Notes under the pieces: model-generated
Databases searched by the model: none
Seen by the model: the letters and a program-made list of their open reading frames with translations, nothing else
What the model was told of the DNA's origin: nothing
Position numbers and translations under genes: made by a program
NCBI RefSeq assembly: GCF_003008575.1
Contig: NZ_CP027667.1
Coordinates: 248,001 to 312,000, forward strand
Length of the DNA stretch: 64,000 nucleotides
Source: Melaminivora suipulveris
Lineage (GTDB): Bacteria; Pseudomonadota; Gammaproteobacteria; Burkholderiales; Burkholderiaceae_C
Direction of reading: 5' to 3'
In this document: piece after piece, positions 42,161 to 50,697 of the stretch
How the letters are laid out: the number at the start of each line of letters is the position of its first letter
How positions within the stretch are numbered: the stretch's first letter is position 1

Positions 42161-42297
42161 TTGCTGGCCCCGAGCCACTTCTTGGTTGGCGGGTTTGACT
42201 CCGCCCTGCGGCAGCGCCCTGACGGACACTGCCTGCCTGCTGGCAACTATGGTCTGCACCAAAGCTGCCCGCGGGATCTCTGTCGTTTCGTCGTGCC

Positions 42298-42900
42298 TCA
42301 GTCCGCGCTTGCGGCCGGTGCGCCCTCGGCCGCCGCCTTGGATGCGACAACAGGCTTCTTGCGCGCCGGGGCGATCATCATGATCATCTGCCGGCCTTCC
42401 AGCTTGGGGAACTGCTCCACCAGGATGCTGTCGGCCAGCTCGTCGCGCAGGCGGTTGAGCAGGGCCAGGCCCAGCTCCTGGTGCGTGATCTCGCGGCCGC
42501 GAAAGCGCAGCGTGACCTTGACCTTGTCGCCCTCCGCCAGGAAGCGGCGGATGTTGCGCATCTTGATGTTGTAGTCGCCCTCGTCAGTGCCGGGGCGGAA
42601 CTTCACTTCCTTGATTTCGATGACCGTCTGCTTGGCCTTGGCCTCGGCTGCCTTCTTCTGCTCCTGGTACTTGAACTTGCCGTAGTCCATCAGGCGGCAG
42701 ACCGGCGGATTGGCCGTGGCGGCGATTTCCACCAGGTCCACGTCCAGCTCGCCGGCCATGCGCAGGGCTTCCTGCAGGCTGACGATGCCGATGGGTTCGT
42801 TCTCAGGGCCGGACAGACGCACTTCGGGCGCCATGATTTCGCGGTTCAAGCGGTGTTTGCGCTCCTCGCGGTGGCGGCGGTCACGAAATTCGGTAGCGAT
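42298..42900 (-). CDS. infC: translation initiation factor IF-3, probable AUC start
   Basis: A protein of about 200 residues that binds the 30S subunit and checks initiator tRNA and start codon. It contains [55 protein letters not shown] and [12 protein letters not shown]. Start choice: GAGGGTGA lies five to six bases before ATC at 42898-42900, whereas the in-frame GTG at 42907-42909 directly follows that sequence and has no ribosome binding site of its own. A rare start codon is the hallmark of infC (AUU in E. coli), where it allows IF-3 to limit its own synthesis. If GTG is used the protein gains three residues (MRT). Confidence 0.93.
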   Translation of the reverse strand: MATEFRDRRHREERKHRLNREIMAPEVRLSGPENEPIGIVSLQEALRMAGELDVDLVEIAATANPPVCRLMDYGKFKYQEQKKAAEAKAKQTVIEIKEVKFRPGTDEGDYNIKMRNIRRFLAEGDKVKVTLRFRGREITHQELGLALLNRLRDELADSILVEQFPKLEGRQMIMMIAPARKKPVVASKAAAEGAPAASAD

Positions 42901-42918
42901 GGTTCTCACCCTCTATGT

Positions 42919-42965
42919 AAAAAGCTACGAAAAGCATAGCTGCTTGCGCACAACCGGTGCGCTTC
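42919..42965 (+). repeat. possible partial member of the dispersed repeat
   Basis: CATAGCTGCTTGCGC followed by GTGCGCTTCAAAGC recalls the ATAGCT and GCGCTT parts of the family, but the CACGCCGACTG core is absent. It lies between thrS and infC. Confidence 0.3.
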
Positions 42966-43000
42966 AAAGCACCCTGGGCCCACAAGGGAGCCGTGACGAA

Positions 43001-44932
43001 TCAGGCTTTGGAGGCGATGTCCTGTGCGATCAATTCGACAAAGGCGTCGAGGGACATCACACCGAGGTCTTTACCACCCCGGGCGCGCACCGCCACGGTG
43101 CCGGCCGCCTTTTCCTTGTCGCCCGCGACGAGGATATAGGGCAGCTTTTGCAGCGAATGCTCGCGTATTTTATACGTGATCTTTTCGTTGCGCAGGTCTG
43201 TGGTCACCCTAAGGTCTTGATTCGGCAACGCTTTTTGCAGCTTTGCGGCAATTTCGCGACAGTACTCGGCCTGGCCGTCGGTGATATTCAGCACGGCCAC
43301 CTGCACTGGCGCCAGCCACACCGGCATGGCGCCGGCGTGCTGCTCGATCAGGATGCCGATGAAGCGCTCCAGACTGCCGACGATAGCGCGGTGCAGCATC
43401 ACGGGGCGATGGCGCGCGCCATCCTCGCCGACGTATTCGGCATCCAGCCGCTCGGGCATGGAAAAGTCCACCTGGATGGTGCCGCACTGCCATTGGCGGC
43501 CGATGGCGTCTTTGAGCGTGTACTCGATCTTCGGACCGTAGAAGGCGCCCTCGCCCGGCGACAGCTCGAACTCGCTGCCTGAAGCTTTCAGACTCTCGAT
43601 CAGCGCAGCCTCGGCCTTGTCCCAGCTCTCGTCCGAGCCGATGCGCGCCTCGGGGCGCGTGGCGACCTTGTAGATGATGTCGGTGAAGCCGAAGTCGGCA
43701 TAGACCTTCTGCAGCAGGCGCGTGAAGGCCAGCACCTCCGGCTGGATCTGGTCTTCAGTACAGAAGACGTGGCCGTCATCCTGCGTGAAGCCGCGCACGC
43801 GCATGATGCCGTGCAGGCCGCCCGTGGGCTCGTTGCGGTGGCAGTTGCCGAATTCTCCGTAGCGCAGCGGCAGGTCGCGGTAGCTCTTGATGCCCTGCTT
43901 GAAGATCAGGATGTGGCCGGGGCAGTTCATCGGCTTGAGCGCGTAGTCGCGCTTTTCGCTCTCGGTGACGAACATGTTCTCGCGGTACTTGTCCCAATGC
44001 CCAGTCTTTTCCCACAGGCTCTTGTCCAGTATCTGCGGGCCCTTGACCTCCTGGTAGCCGTTGTCGTTGTACACGCGGCGCATGTACTGCTCGACCTGCT
44101 GCCACAGCTGCCAGCCCTTGGGATGCCAGAACACCGTGCCGGGCGAGTGCTCGTCAATGTGGAACAGATCCAGCTCCCGGCCCAGCTTGCGATGGTCGCG
44201 CTTTTCGGCTTCCTCCAGCAGCGTCAGGTACTTCTGCAGATCCTCCTTGCTGGCCCACGCCGTGCCGTAGATGCGCTGCAGCATCTCGTTGCGGTGGTCG
44301 CCGCGCCAATAGGCCCCAGCCACCTTCATCAGCTTGAAGTGCTTGAGCTTGCCGGTGGACGGCACGTGCGGGCCACGGCACAGGTCCTCGAAGCCGCCTT
44401 CGCGGTACAGGCTCACATCCTCGTTCGCCGGGATGCTGGCGATGATCTCGGCCTTGTAGTGCTCGCCCAGGCCTTTGAAATACTCCACGGCCGCGTCGCG
44501 CGGCAATACGCGGCGCGCTACCGGCTCGTCCTTGGCGGCGAGCTCGGCCATGCGCTTTTCGATGGCCGCCAGATCCTCGGGCGTGAAGGGGCGCTTGTAG
44601 GCGAAGTCGTAATAAAAGCCGTTCTCGATGACCGGGCCAATGGTGACCTGGGCTTCGGGGAACAACTCCTTGACGGCGTAGGCCAGCAGGTGCGCCGTGG
44701 AGTGGCGGATGACGTCCAGACCGTCGGCGTCCTTGGCCGTGACGATGGCCAGGCGACTGTCCTGCTCGATCAGGTGGCTGGTGTCGACGACGCGGGCGTC
44801 CTCGCCCTCGCCGACCTTGCCGGCCAGCGCGGCCTTGGCCAGGCCCGAGCCGATGGAAGCGGCGACCTCGGCAACGGTGACGGGGCCGGGAAAGGCGCGG
44901 TGCGAGCCGTCGGGCAGCGTGATCTGGATCAT
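43001..44932 (-). CDS. thrS: threonine--tRNA ligase
   Basis: A 643-residue class II synthetase. Domains in order: TGS (1-60, ITLPDGS), the editing domain with the zinc-like HSTAHL and the later CRGPH, the catalytic core with [26 protein letters not shown] and [15 protein letters not shown], and the anticodon-binding domain (about 535-643). Length equals E. coli ThrRS. It heads the operon thrS-infC-rpmI-rplT. A terminator and a Thr-rich leader peptide lie upstream (see 45025-45145), which suggests control by threonyl-tRNA supply. Confidence 0.97.
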   Translation of the reverse strand: MIQITLPDGSHRAFPGPVTVAEVAASIGSGLAKAALAGKVGEGEDARVVDTSHLIEQDSRLAIVTAKDADGLDVIRHSTAHLLAYAVKELFPEAQVTIGPVIENGFYYDFAYKRPFTPEDLAAIEKRMAELAAKDEPVARRVLPRDAAVEYFKGLGEHYKAEIIASIPANEDVSLYREGGFEDLCRGPHVPSTGKLKHFKLMKVAGAYWRGDHRNEMLQRIYGTAWASKEDLQKYLTLLEEAEKRDHRKLGRELDLFHIDEHSPGTVFWHPKGWQLWQQVEQYMRRVYNDNGYQEVKGPQILDKSLWEKTGHWDKYRENMFVTESEKRDYALKPMNCPGHILIFKQGIKSYRDLPLRYGEFGNCHRNEPTGGLHGIMRVRGFTQDDGHVFCTEDQIQPEVLAFTRLLQKVYADFGFTDIIYKVATRPEARIGSDESWDKAEAALIESLKASGSEFELSPGEGAFYGPKIEYTLKDAIGRQWQCGTIQVDFSMPERLDAEYVGEDGARHRPVMLHRAIVGSLERFIGILIEQHAGAMPVWLAPVQVAVLNITDGQAEYCREIAAKLQKALPNQDLRVTTDLRNEKITYKIREHSLQKLPYILVAGDKEKAAGTVAVRARGGKDLGVMSLDAFVELIAQDIASKA

Positions 44933-45024
44933 GGTCTGTCAGTCCTTGTCGGTATCAATGTTCGCGAGAGGCAGGGGCCGCGTTCCTTCGTGGAAGCCTG
45001 TCGTCACTCGGGGCCAGAAAAGCA

Positions 45025-45052
45025 AAAAGCGCGGAACTCGGTCCGCGCTTTT
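45025..45052 (-). terminator. terminator in the thrS leader (attenuator)
   Basis: AAAAGCGCGGA pairs perfectly with TCCGCGCTTTT around a 6-base loop, followed on the minus strand by TTTTTGCTTTT. It lies about 93 bases upstream of the thrS ATG and about 50 bases after the leader peptide, inside the transcript that must read into thrS. A terminator here only makes sense as a regulated one. Confidence 0.8.
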
Positions 45053-45103
45053 CGAGGGGATGGGAAAAACTGTATCTCTCGTGCAGGCGCGAACGGCCAG
45101 CCA

Positions 45104-45145
45104 TCAAAGGCTGGTGGAGGTCTCCGTGCTAGTTCGCGGTGTCAT
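45104..45145 (-). CDS. putative thrS leader peptide, Thr-rich
   Basis: The 13-codon frame encodes MTPRTSTETSTSL, with five threonines (ACA, ACT, ACG, ACC, ACC). GAAAGG lies 11-13 bases before the ATG, a rather long spacing. The stop codon falls in a small hairpin, CCAGCC/GGCTGG (45098-45115), and the terminator follows. This is the layout of ribosome-mediated attenuation: scarce threonyl-tRNA would stall the ribosome and prevent termination. I could not work out a convincing antiterminator pairing beyond five base pairs (CCGCG with CGCGG). A longer Thr-containing frame from 45195 exists, but its ATG overlaps the -10 box. Confidence 0.65.
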   Translation of the reverse strand: MTPRTSTETSTSL

Positions 45146-45195
45146 AACCGAAAGTGCCTTTCTCGCCCTTGTATGGTGTTGCCCTGGAACCCGCC

Positions 45196-45201
45196 ATTGT
45201 A
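45196..45201 (-). promoter_or_regulatory. -10 box for thrS
   Basis: TACAAT on the minus strand would start the transcript near 45189, about 44 bases before the leader peptide. No clear -35 box is present. The same region also separates thrS from the divergent Crp/Fnr gene. Confidence 0.5.
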
Positions 45202-45279
45202 GCGGCTGCGCGCGTTTTCCGCAGGCAGCGGTCCCGCACGCGACAATCCTGCGCGCACCAGTCACCCATAAGACAGACC

Positions 45280-45999
45280 ATGAACGAACCCATTCTTACG
45301 ATCGAAGAACGTGAGGCGATCAACTCCGGTCGCTGGTTTAACTCCCTCTCGCCGTCGCTGCGGCACGACATTCTTCGATGCTCCTACGTCAAACGCTTCA
45401 AGGACGGCGCGCTGATCGCGGCCCGCGGCGACCCGCCCGAGGAGTGGATCGCCTGCGCCCGCGGCGCGGTGCGCGTGAGCTCGACCTCGATCTCGGGCAA
45501 GCAGATCACGCTGACCTATGTGGAGCCGGGCATCTGGTTCGGCGACGTGGCCTTCTTCGACGGCGAGCAGCGCACACACGACACCTACGCCCATGGCGAC
45601 ACCACCATCGTCTGTGTGGCGCGCGGCGACTTCAAGAAGATTCTGGCGCAGCACGTGGAGCTGTACGAGGCACTGCTGCGACTGCACGCACGGCGCATCC
45701 GCGTGCTGTTCGGCCTGGTGGAAGATTTGAACACCCTGCCCCTGCGTGCGCGTCTGGCCAAGCAGCTTCTGCACCTGGTGCGCAGCTACGGCGTGCCCAG
45801 CCTGGCCAACGGCGACGAGATCCGCATCAGCCTGCAGCTGGCGCAAGAGGAGCTGGCGCAGCTGCTGGGCGCCTCGCGCCAGCGCGTGAACCAGGAGCTC
45901 AAGAGCATGGAGCGCGAGGACATCATCCGCATCGAACCGGCGGGCCTGGTGATCTGCGACCGGCCGGCGCTGATGCGCACCGCCGAGTCGGCGGGGTGA
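45280..45999 (+). CDS. Crp/Fnr-family transcriptional regulator
   Basis: A 239-residue regulator. The N-terminal cyclic-nucleotide-binding fold (about 35-145) includes WFGDVAFFDGEQRTHDTYA; the C-terminal winged helix-turn-helix (about 165-235) includes LQLAQEELAQLLGASRQRVN. It lacks the N-terminal cysteines of Fnr, so it is not an Fe-S oxygen sensor of that kind; whether it binds cAMP is unclear. I chose ATG 45280 (MNEPILTIEEREA); the longer frame from 45154 runs through the thrS leader. It diverges from thrS. Confidence 0.88.
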   Translation: MNEPILTIEEREAINSGRWFNSLSPSLRHDILRCSYVKRFKDGALIAARGDPPEEWIACARGAVRVSSTSISGKQITLTYVEPGIWFGDVAFFDGEQRTHDTYAHGDTTIVCVARGDFKKILAQHVELYEALLRLHARRIRVLFGLVEDLNTLPLRARLAKQLLHLVRSYGVPSLANGDEIRISLQLAQEELAQLLGASRQRVNQELKSMEREDIIRIEPAGLVICDRPALMRTAESAG

Positions 46000-46005
46000 C
46001 GACCG

Positions 46006-46072
46006 CTTTCATGCGAAATCGGCCCTCAGTCGGGGTCAATAAAGCGCTGGCTGCTATTGTTTTTGATAATTC
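46006..46072 (-). repeat. dispersed intergenic repeat, copy I
   Basis: Read on the minus strand: AATAGCAGCCAGCGCTTTAT, then TGACCCCGACTGAGGGCC and GATTTCGCATGAAA. It fills the gap between the Crp/Fnr gene and the kinase-like gene, in opposite direction to both. Confidence 0.65.
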
Positions 46073-46084
46073 GAGACTGACGCC

Positions 46085-47170
46085 ATGAGCAACTTCGACC
46101 ACTTCATCGGCACCCGTCCTGCTACCGGCCAGCACGCTTTGGACACCGACGCGCTCACCGCCTGGCTGGACCAGCATGTGCCAGGTTTTGCCGGGCCACT
46201 GACGGTGGAGATGTTCAAGGGCGGTCAGTCCAACCCGACCTACAAGCTGGTCACCCCTGGGCGCAGCTACGTCATGCGCTCCAAGCCCGGCCCGGTGGCC
46301 AAGCTGCTGCCCTCGGCCCACGCCATCGAGCGCGAATACGCCGTGATGCGCGGCCTGGCCGGCACGCAAGTGCCCGTGCCGCAGATGCTGGCCCTGTGCG
46401 AGGACGAATCCGTCATCGGCCGCGCCTTCTACATCATGGAGTTCATGCAGGGCCGCGTCCTGTGGGATCAGTCGCTGCCGGACATGCAGCCGGCCGAGCG
46501 TGCGGCGATCTACGACGAGATGAACCGCGTCATCGCGGCGCTGCACAAGGTGGACTTCACCGCGCAGGGCCTGGCCAGCTATGGCAAGCCGGGCAACTAC
46601 TTCGAGCGCCAGATCGGCCGCTGGAGCAAGCAGTACCAGGCCTCCATCACCCAGCCCATCCATGAGATGGACAAGCTGATGGAGTGGCTGCCGGCGCACA
46701 TGCCCGCCAGCGCGCGCGACGAGAGCCACGTGTCCATCGTGCATGGCGACTACCGGCTGGACAACCTGATGTTCCATCCCACCGAGCCGCGCGTCATCGC
46801 CGTGCTGGACTGGGAACTGTCGACGTTGGGCCATCCGCTGGGAGATTTCGCTTACCACTGCATGGCCTGGCACGTGCCGCACGAGCTCAGCCGCGGCATC
46901 GGCGGGCTGGATCTGCCGGCGCTGGGCATCCCCAGCGAGCGCGAATACATCGAACGTTATTGCCGGCGCACCGGTATCGCCGACGCCGACGCGCTGGCCG
47001 CCGACTGGAACTTCTATCTGGCCTACAACATGTTCCGCATCGCGGCCATCTTGCAGGGCATCGCCAAGCGCGTGGAGGCCGGCACGGCATCCAGCGCGCA
47101 GGCCAGGGCCGCCGGTGCTACCGCCCGGCCCATGGCTGAGCTGGCATGGTCTTTTGCACAGCGCAGCTGA
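46085..47170 (+). CDS. phosphotransferase of the APH family (ACAD10/11 kinase-like)
   Basis: A 361-residue protein with the fold of aminoglycoside phosphotransferases. FKGGQSNPTYKL resembles the nucleotide-binding start, SIVHGDYRLDNLMF is the Brenner motif with catalytic Asp, and IAVLDWELSTLGHPLGD holds the metal-binding Asp. Relatives form the kinase part of ACAD10/ACAD11 and LvaA-type proteins. There they phosphorylate the hydroxyl group of 4-hydroxyacyl-CoAs so that the partner dehydrogenase-like protein can remove it. The next gene, 36 bases on, is an acyl-CoA dehydrogenase, which fits this role. Antibiotic resistance is unlikely. Confidence 0.85.
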   Translation: MSNFDHFIGTRPATGQHALDTDALTAWLDQHVPGFAGPLTVEMFKGGQSNPTYKLVTPGRSYVMRSKPGPVAKLLPSAHAIEREYAVMRGLAGTQVPVPQMLALCEDESVIGRAFYIMEFMQGRVLWDQSLPDMQPAERAAIYDEMNRVIAALHKVDFTAQGLASYGKPGNYFERQIGRWSKQYQASITQPIHEMDKLMEWLPAHMPASARDESHVSIVHGDYRLDNLMFHPTEPRVIAVLDWELSTLGHPLGDFAYHCMAWHVPHELSRGIGGLDLPALGIPSEREYIERYCRRTGIADADALAADWNFYLAYNMFRIAAILQGIAKRVEAGTASSAQARAAGATARPMAELAWSFAQRS

Positions 47171-47206
47171 GAGTTTTTCGCAAGGCAACAACCGGGAGGA
47201 AGCGCC

Positions 47207-48481
47207 ATGGATTTCAACTATTCGCCCAAAACACTGGAGCTGCAGGAGCGCCTGACGCAGTTCATGGACGAACACATCTACCCCGCCGAGCGGCAGCACC
47301 GCGACGAACTCGCGGCCAACACCGCCGCCGGCAACCGCTGGCAGCCCTTGCAGACGGTGGAAAACCTCAAGCCCAAGGCCCAGGCCGCCGGGCTGTGGAA
47401 CCTGTTTTTGCCGGTGGACACGGCCGAAGCGTCGGGCTACCACGGCGCCGGCCTCACCAACGCGCAGTACGCGCCCCTGGCTGAAGTCATGGGCCGCGTG
47501 GGCTGGGCCAGCGAGGTGTTCAACTGCTCGGCGCCGGACACCGGCAACATGGAAACCATCGCCCGCTACGGCTCAGATGCCATCAAGGCCGAATGGCTCA
47601 AGCCCCTGCTGGAGGGCCGCATCCGCTCGGCGTTCGCCATGACCGAGCCGGACGTGGCCTCCAGCGATGCCACCAACATCGCCACGCGCATCGAGCGCGA
47701 CGGCGACCACTACGTCATCAATGGCCGCAAGTGGTGGACTTCGGGCGCCAACGATCCGCGCTGCAAGGTCTACATCACCATGGGCAAGACCGACCCGGAC
47801 GCGCCCAGGCATTCACAGCAAAGCATGATCGTGGTGCCGGCCGACACGCCCGGCATCACCGTGGTGCGCGCGCTTAACGTCTTCGGCTACGACGACGCGC
47901 CGCATGGCCACGCCGAGGTCATCTTCGACAACGTGCGCGTGCCGGCGGACAACATCCTGCTGGGCGAAGGCCGCGGCTTCGAAATCGCGCAAGGGCGCCT
48001 TGGCCCCGGCCGCATCCACCACTGCATGCGATTGATCGGCCAAGCCGAGCGCGCGCTGGAGCTGATGTGCAAGCGCGCCAGCAGCCGCGTGGCTTTCGGC
48101 AAGACCGTCGCCGCTCAGACCGTCACGCAGGAGCGCATCGCCGAGGCGCGCTGCCGCATCGACATGGCGCGCCTGCTGACCCTGAAGGCCGCCTGGCTGA
48201 TGGATACCGTGGGCAACAAGGTCGCCAAGACCGAGATCGCCATGATCAAGGTCGTCGCCCCCAGCATGGCCTGCCAGGTCATCGACTGGGCCATGCAGGT
48301 GCACGGCGGCGGCGGGATGTGCGACGACTTCCCGCTGGCCTACGCCTACGCCAACGCGCGCACGCTGCGCTTTGCCGACGGCCCCGATGAAGTGCACCGC
48401 AACGCCATCGCCAAGTGGGAGCTGGGCAAGTGGGGCGAGTACGGGCGCGGCGCGCAGACGCCGGTGACGCGCGGCAGCTGA
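47207..48481 (+). CDS. acyl-CoA dehydrogenase, ACAD10/11 type
   Basis: A 424-residue FAD enzyme of the acyl-CoA dehydrogenase superfamily: [17 protein letters not shown] is the FAD-binding signature, [14 protein letters not shown] and [19 protein letters not shown] follow, and [17 protein letters not shown] lies near the C-terminus. The HHCMR and the Trp-Trp in GRKWWTSGA are typical of the ACAD11-like subgroup. With the kinase-like gene just before it, it may act on phosphorylated 4-hydroxyacyl-CoAs; ordinary beta-oxidation is the alternative. GGGAGG precedes the ATG. Confidence 0.9.
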   Translation: MDFNYSPKTLELQERLTQFMDEHIYPAERQHRDELAANTAAGNRWQPLQTVENLKPKAQAAGLWNLFLPVDTAEASGYHGAGLTNAQYAPLAEVMGRVGWASEVFNCSAPDTGNMETIARYGSDAIKAEWLKPLLEGRIRSAFAMTEPDVASSDATNIATRIERDGDHYVINGRKWWTSGANDPRCKVYITMGKTDPDAPRHSQQSMIVVPADTPGITVVRALNVFGYDDAPHGHAEVIFDNVRVPADNILLGEGRGFEIAQGRLGPGRIHHCMRLIGQAERALELMCKRASSRVAFGKTVAAQTVTQERIAEARCRIDMARLLTLKAAWLMDTVGNKVAKTEIAMIKVVAPSMACQVIDWAMQVHGGGGMCDDFPLAYAYANARTLRFADGPDEVHRNAIAKWELGKWGEYGRGAQTPVTRGS

Positions 48482-48501
48482 AGTAGCGCCGCAGGGACAA
48501 C

Positions 48502-48528
48502 AAGGGCGCCGCGAGCGCCCTTTTTTTT
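48502..48528 (+). terminator. terminator after the acyl-CoA dehydrogenase gene
   Basis: AAGGGCGC pairs with GCGCCCTT around CCGCGA, followed by eight T. It separates the kinase/dehydrogenase pair from the IclR gene. Confidence 0.88.
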
Positions 48529-48570
48529 CACCACATAAAATCGGGCGCTTTTCGCCAGAACTCCACAACC

Positions 48571-49383
48571 ATGAAGAAAAGCCCCGCGGACACGCCCCAG
48601 AAACCCAGCGTCCAGGTGCTGGAGCGCATGTTCCAGCTGATCGACGTGCTGGCCTCGCGCGAGGAGGCCATCTCGCTCAAGGAGATCAGCGAAAAGACCG
48701 GGCTGCACCCGTCCACCGCGCACCGCATCCTGAACGACCTGACCATCGGCCGCTTCGTGGACCGGCCCGAGGCCGGCAGCTATCGCCTCGGCATGCGCCT
48801 GCTGGAGCTGGGCAACCTGGTCAAGGCGCGCCTGTCGGTGCGCGACGCGGCGCTGGCGCCCATGCGCCAGTTGCACAAGCTGATCCAGCAACCCGTCAAC
48901 CTGAGCGTGCGCCAGGGCGACGAGATCGTCTACATCGAGCGTGCCTACAGCGAGCGCTCGGGCATGCAGGTGGTGCGCGCCATCGGTGGGCACGCGCCGC
49001 TGCACCTGACCTCCACCGGCAAGTTGTTCCTGGCCGCCGACGATCCGCAGCGCGTGCGCGCCTACGCCACGCGCACCGGCCTACCCGGCCACACGCGCAA
49101 CAGCATCACGCAACTGGCGCTGCTCGAACGCGAACTGGGCCGCGCGCACCAGCACGGCATCGCCCACGACAACGAAGAGCTGGAGCTGGGAGTGCGCTGC
49201 ATGGCCGCCGGGGTGTTCGACGACCAGGGCCAGCTGGTGGCCGGGCTGTCGATTTCCGCGCCGGCGGATCGCCTGGATGAGGGCTGGCAACCCAAGCTGC
49301 AGTCGGCCGCACAGGAGATCTCCCGCGCTCTGGGTTTCACCGGCACGTCGCGTGGTGCGCTCGCGCCGCTTCTTTCACCCTGA
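48571..49383 (+). CDS. IclR-family transcriptional regulator
   Basis: A 270-residue regulator. The N-terminal winged helix-turn-helix (about 15-75) contains ISLKEISEKTGLHPSTAHRI; the IclR effector domain (about 90-255) contains GDEIVYIERAYSERSGMQ, LTSTGKLFLA and ELELGVRCMAAGVFDDQG. Effectors of this family are small carboxylates. It follows the kinase/dehydrogenase pair but has a terminator before it, so control of that pair is possible but not shown. Confidence 0.9.
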   Translation: MKKSPADTPQKPSVQVLERMFQLIDVLASREEAISLKEISEKTGLHPSTAHRILNDLTIGRFVDRPEAGSYRLGMRLLELGNLVKARLSVRDAALAPMRQLHKLIQQPVNLSVRQGDEIVYIERAYSERSGMQVVRAIGGHAPLHLTSTGKLFLAADDPQRVRAYATRTGLPGHTRNSITQLALLERELGRAHQHGIAHDNEELELGVRCMAAGVFDDQGQLVAGLSISAPADRLDEGWQPKLQSAAQEISRALGFTGTSRGALAPLLSP

Positions 49384-49415
49384 CCAGACGGCGCGGGTAC
49401 GAGCGCCGCGCATTG

Positions 49416-49452
49416 AAAAAGCTGCTGCCGGCGTGCGGCCGGACAGCAGCTT
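49416..49452 (-). terminator. terminator after the PBP7-type endopeptidase gene
   Basis: AAGCTGCTG pairs with CAGCAGCTT, with further pairing inside, and on the minus strand TTTTTC follows. It lies 31 bases after the stop of the endopeptidase gene. It may also stop the convergent IclR transcript. Confidence 0.8.
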
Positions 49453-49482
49453 CGTAGCGCAGACGCGGCGTACGCCGCAGGA

Positions 49483-50580
49483 TCAGGGTTTCAAGCTGGC
49501 CGGGCCGCCGGCGGTGAGCACGGAGCCAGCGCCCGAGGCGGTGGCTTCGACCCACGAGCGCACGCGCTCGGCGTCGCCCAGGCGGCTGAATTTTCCGGCG
49601 GAGTCGAGGAACACCATGATCAGCTTGCGGCCGGCCACCTGAGTCTGCATGACCAGGCAGCGCCCGGCCTCGGAGATGTAGCCGGTCTTTTGCAGGCCGA
49701 TGTCCCAGACGGGGCTCTTGACCAGGCGGTTGGTGTTGTTGTACTGCAGCACGCGGTTGCCCACCGCGACTTCGTGCCCCGGCGAGGTGGAGAGCTCGCG
49801 CAGGAGCGGATCGGCGTGCGCGACGTTGACCAGCGCTGCCAGATCTTGCGCGCTGGACTGGTTCTGGCTCGACAGGCCCGTCGGCTCGACATAGCGCGTG
49901 TCGGTCATGCCCAGCAGCCTGGCCTTGGCGTTCATGCGCTCGACGAAGGCCGGCATGCCGCCGGGAAAGGTGCGGCCCAGCGCATGGGCGGCGCGGTTTT
50001 CGCTGGACATCAGCGCCAGGTGCAGCAACTCGCCGCGCGTGAGCGTGCTGCCCACCATCAGGCGCGAGCCGCTGTGCTTTTCGGTGTCGACGTCGTCCTG
50101 AGTGATGGTGAGGGGCTCATCCATGGGCAGATGCGCCTCGGAGATCAGCAGGCCCGTCATGAGCTTGGTCAGCGAGGCGATGGGCAGCACAGCACGGTCG
50201 TTCTTGCTGAGCAGCACCTCCTTGGTGTCCTGGTCCATGACCAGGGCCACGCTGGACTTGAGGTCCAGCGGATCGGACGCCTTGTGCAACCCGGCGATCT
50301 GGCCGAAGGACAAGCGCTCGGGCACAGCAGCGCGTACCGGTGCACGTGCGCTGCGGGCAGCCAGACGAGGCGCCGCAGCCGTACCCTTGCGCGCGGCGCG
50401 TACCGCCGAGGGCGCGGTGGCACGTTTGGCCACTGTGGCGACAGGTTTTTTGCCGGGAGCGGGCTTGCGCGGCGCGGCGTCCGCCTGCGGCGCGACCAAG
50501 GCCAGAGCCAGTGCTGCCGAGGCTGCCAAATGGAACACGTGCGGGAAGACACGTGGAGACGAAGGCAGACGTGCAGGCAT
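49483..50580 (-). CDS. pbpG: D-alanyl-D-alanine endopeptidase (PBP7-type, S11)
   Basis: A 365-residue periplasmic serine peptidase of the low-molecular-weight penicillin-binding proteins. It has a signal peptide (hydrophobic core about 18-35), then an unusual basic Ala/Arg/Lys-rich linker (about 37-95) and the S11 domain. The three motifs are present: SLTK (PIASLTKLMTG), SEN (MSSENRAAHAL) and KTG (LQKTGYISEAG). The family cuts peptide cross-links in the cell wall. ATG 50580 is chosen because the signal peptide starts there. A terminator separates it from leuA upstream. Confidence 0.88.
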   Translation of the reverse strand: MPARLPSSPRVFPHVFHLAASAALALALVAPQADAAPRKPAPGKKPVATVAKRATAPSAVRAARKGTAAAPRLAARSARAPVRAAVPERLSFGQIAGLHKASDPLDLKSSVALVMDQDTKEVLLSKNDRAVLPIASLTKLMTGLLISEAHLPMDEPLTITQDDVDTEKHSGSRLMVGSTLTRGELLHLALMSSENRAAHALGRTFPGGMPAFVERMNAKARLLGMTDTRYVEPTGLSSQNQSSAQDLAALVNVAHADPLLRELSTSPGHEVAVGNRVLQYNNTNRLVKSPVWDIGLQKTGYISEAGRCLVMQTQVAGRKLIMVFLDSAGKFSRLGDAERVRSWVEATASGAGSVLTAGGPASLKP

Positions 50581-50623
50581 CAGATGCTCCAAACCGAAAA
50601 GACTGTTTGACAGTGTACAAAAA

Positions 50624-50661
50624 CCAAAAAAGCCGCGCAAGATCAATGTCTTGCACGGCTT
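50624..50661 (-). terminator. terminator after leuA (type 1)
   Basis: AAGCCGCGCAAGA pairs with TCTTGCACGGCTT (one mismatch) around ATCAATG, and the minus strand continues with TTTTTTGGTTTTTG. It lies 37 bases after the leuA stop. Confidence 0.85.
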
Positions 50662-50697
50662 CCTTGATAACTTGGTCGAACTGTCGCGCAGGTGACT

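Noticed and set aside
45129..45197. Longer thrS leader frame MAGSRATPYKGEKGTFGYDT
   Set aside because: It contains three Thr, but its ATG overlaps the TACAAT -10 box and so would not be transcribed from that promoter. The shorter frame MTPRTSTETSTSL is far richer in Thr.
46085..47170. Aminoglycoside resistance kinase
   Set aside because: The fold is shared, but the neighbouring acyl-CoA dehydrogenase and the match to ACAD10/11-type kinases point to acyl-CoA metabolism.
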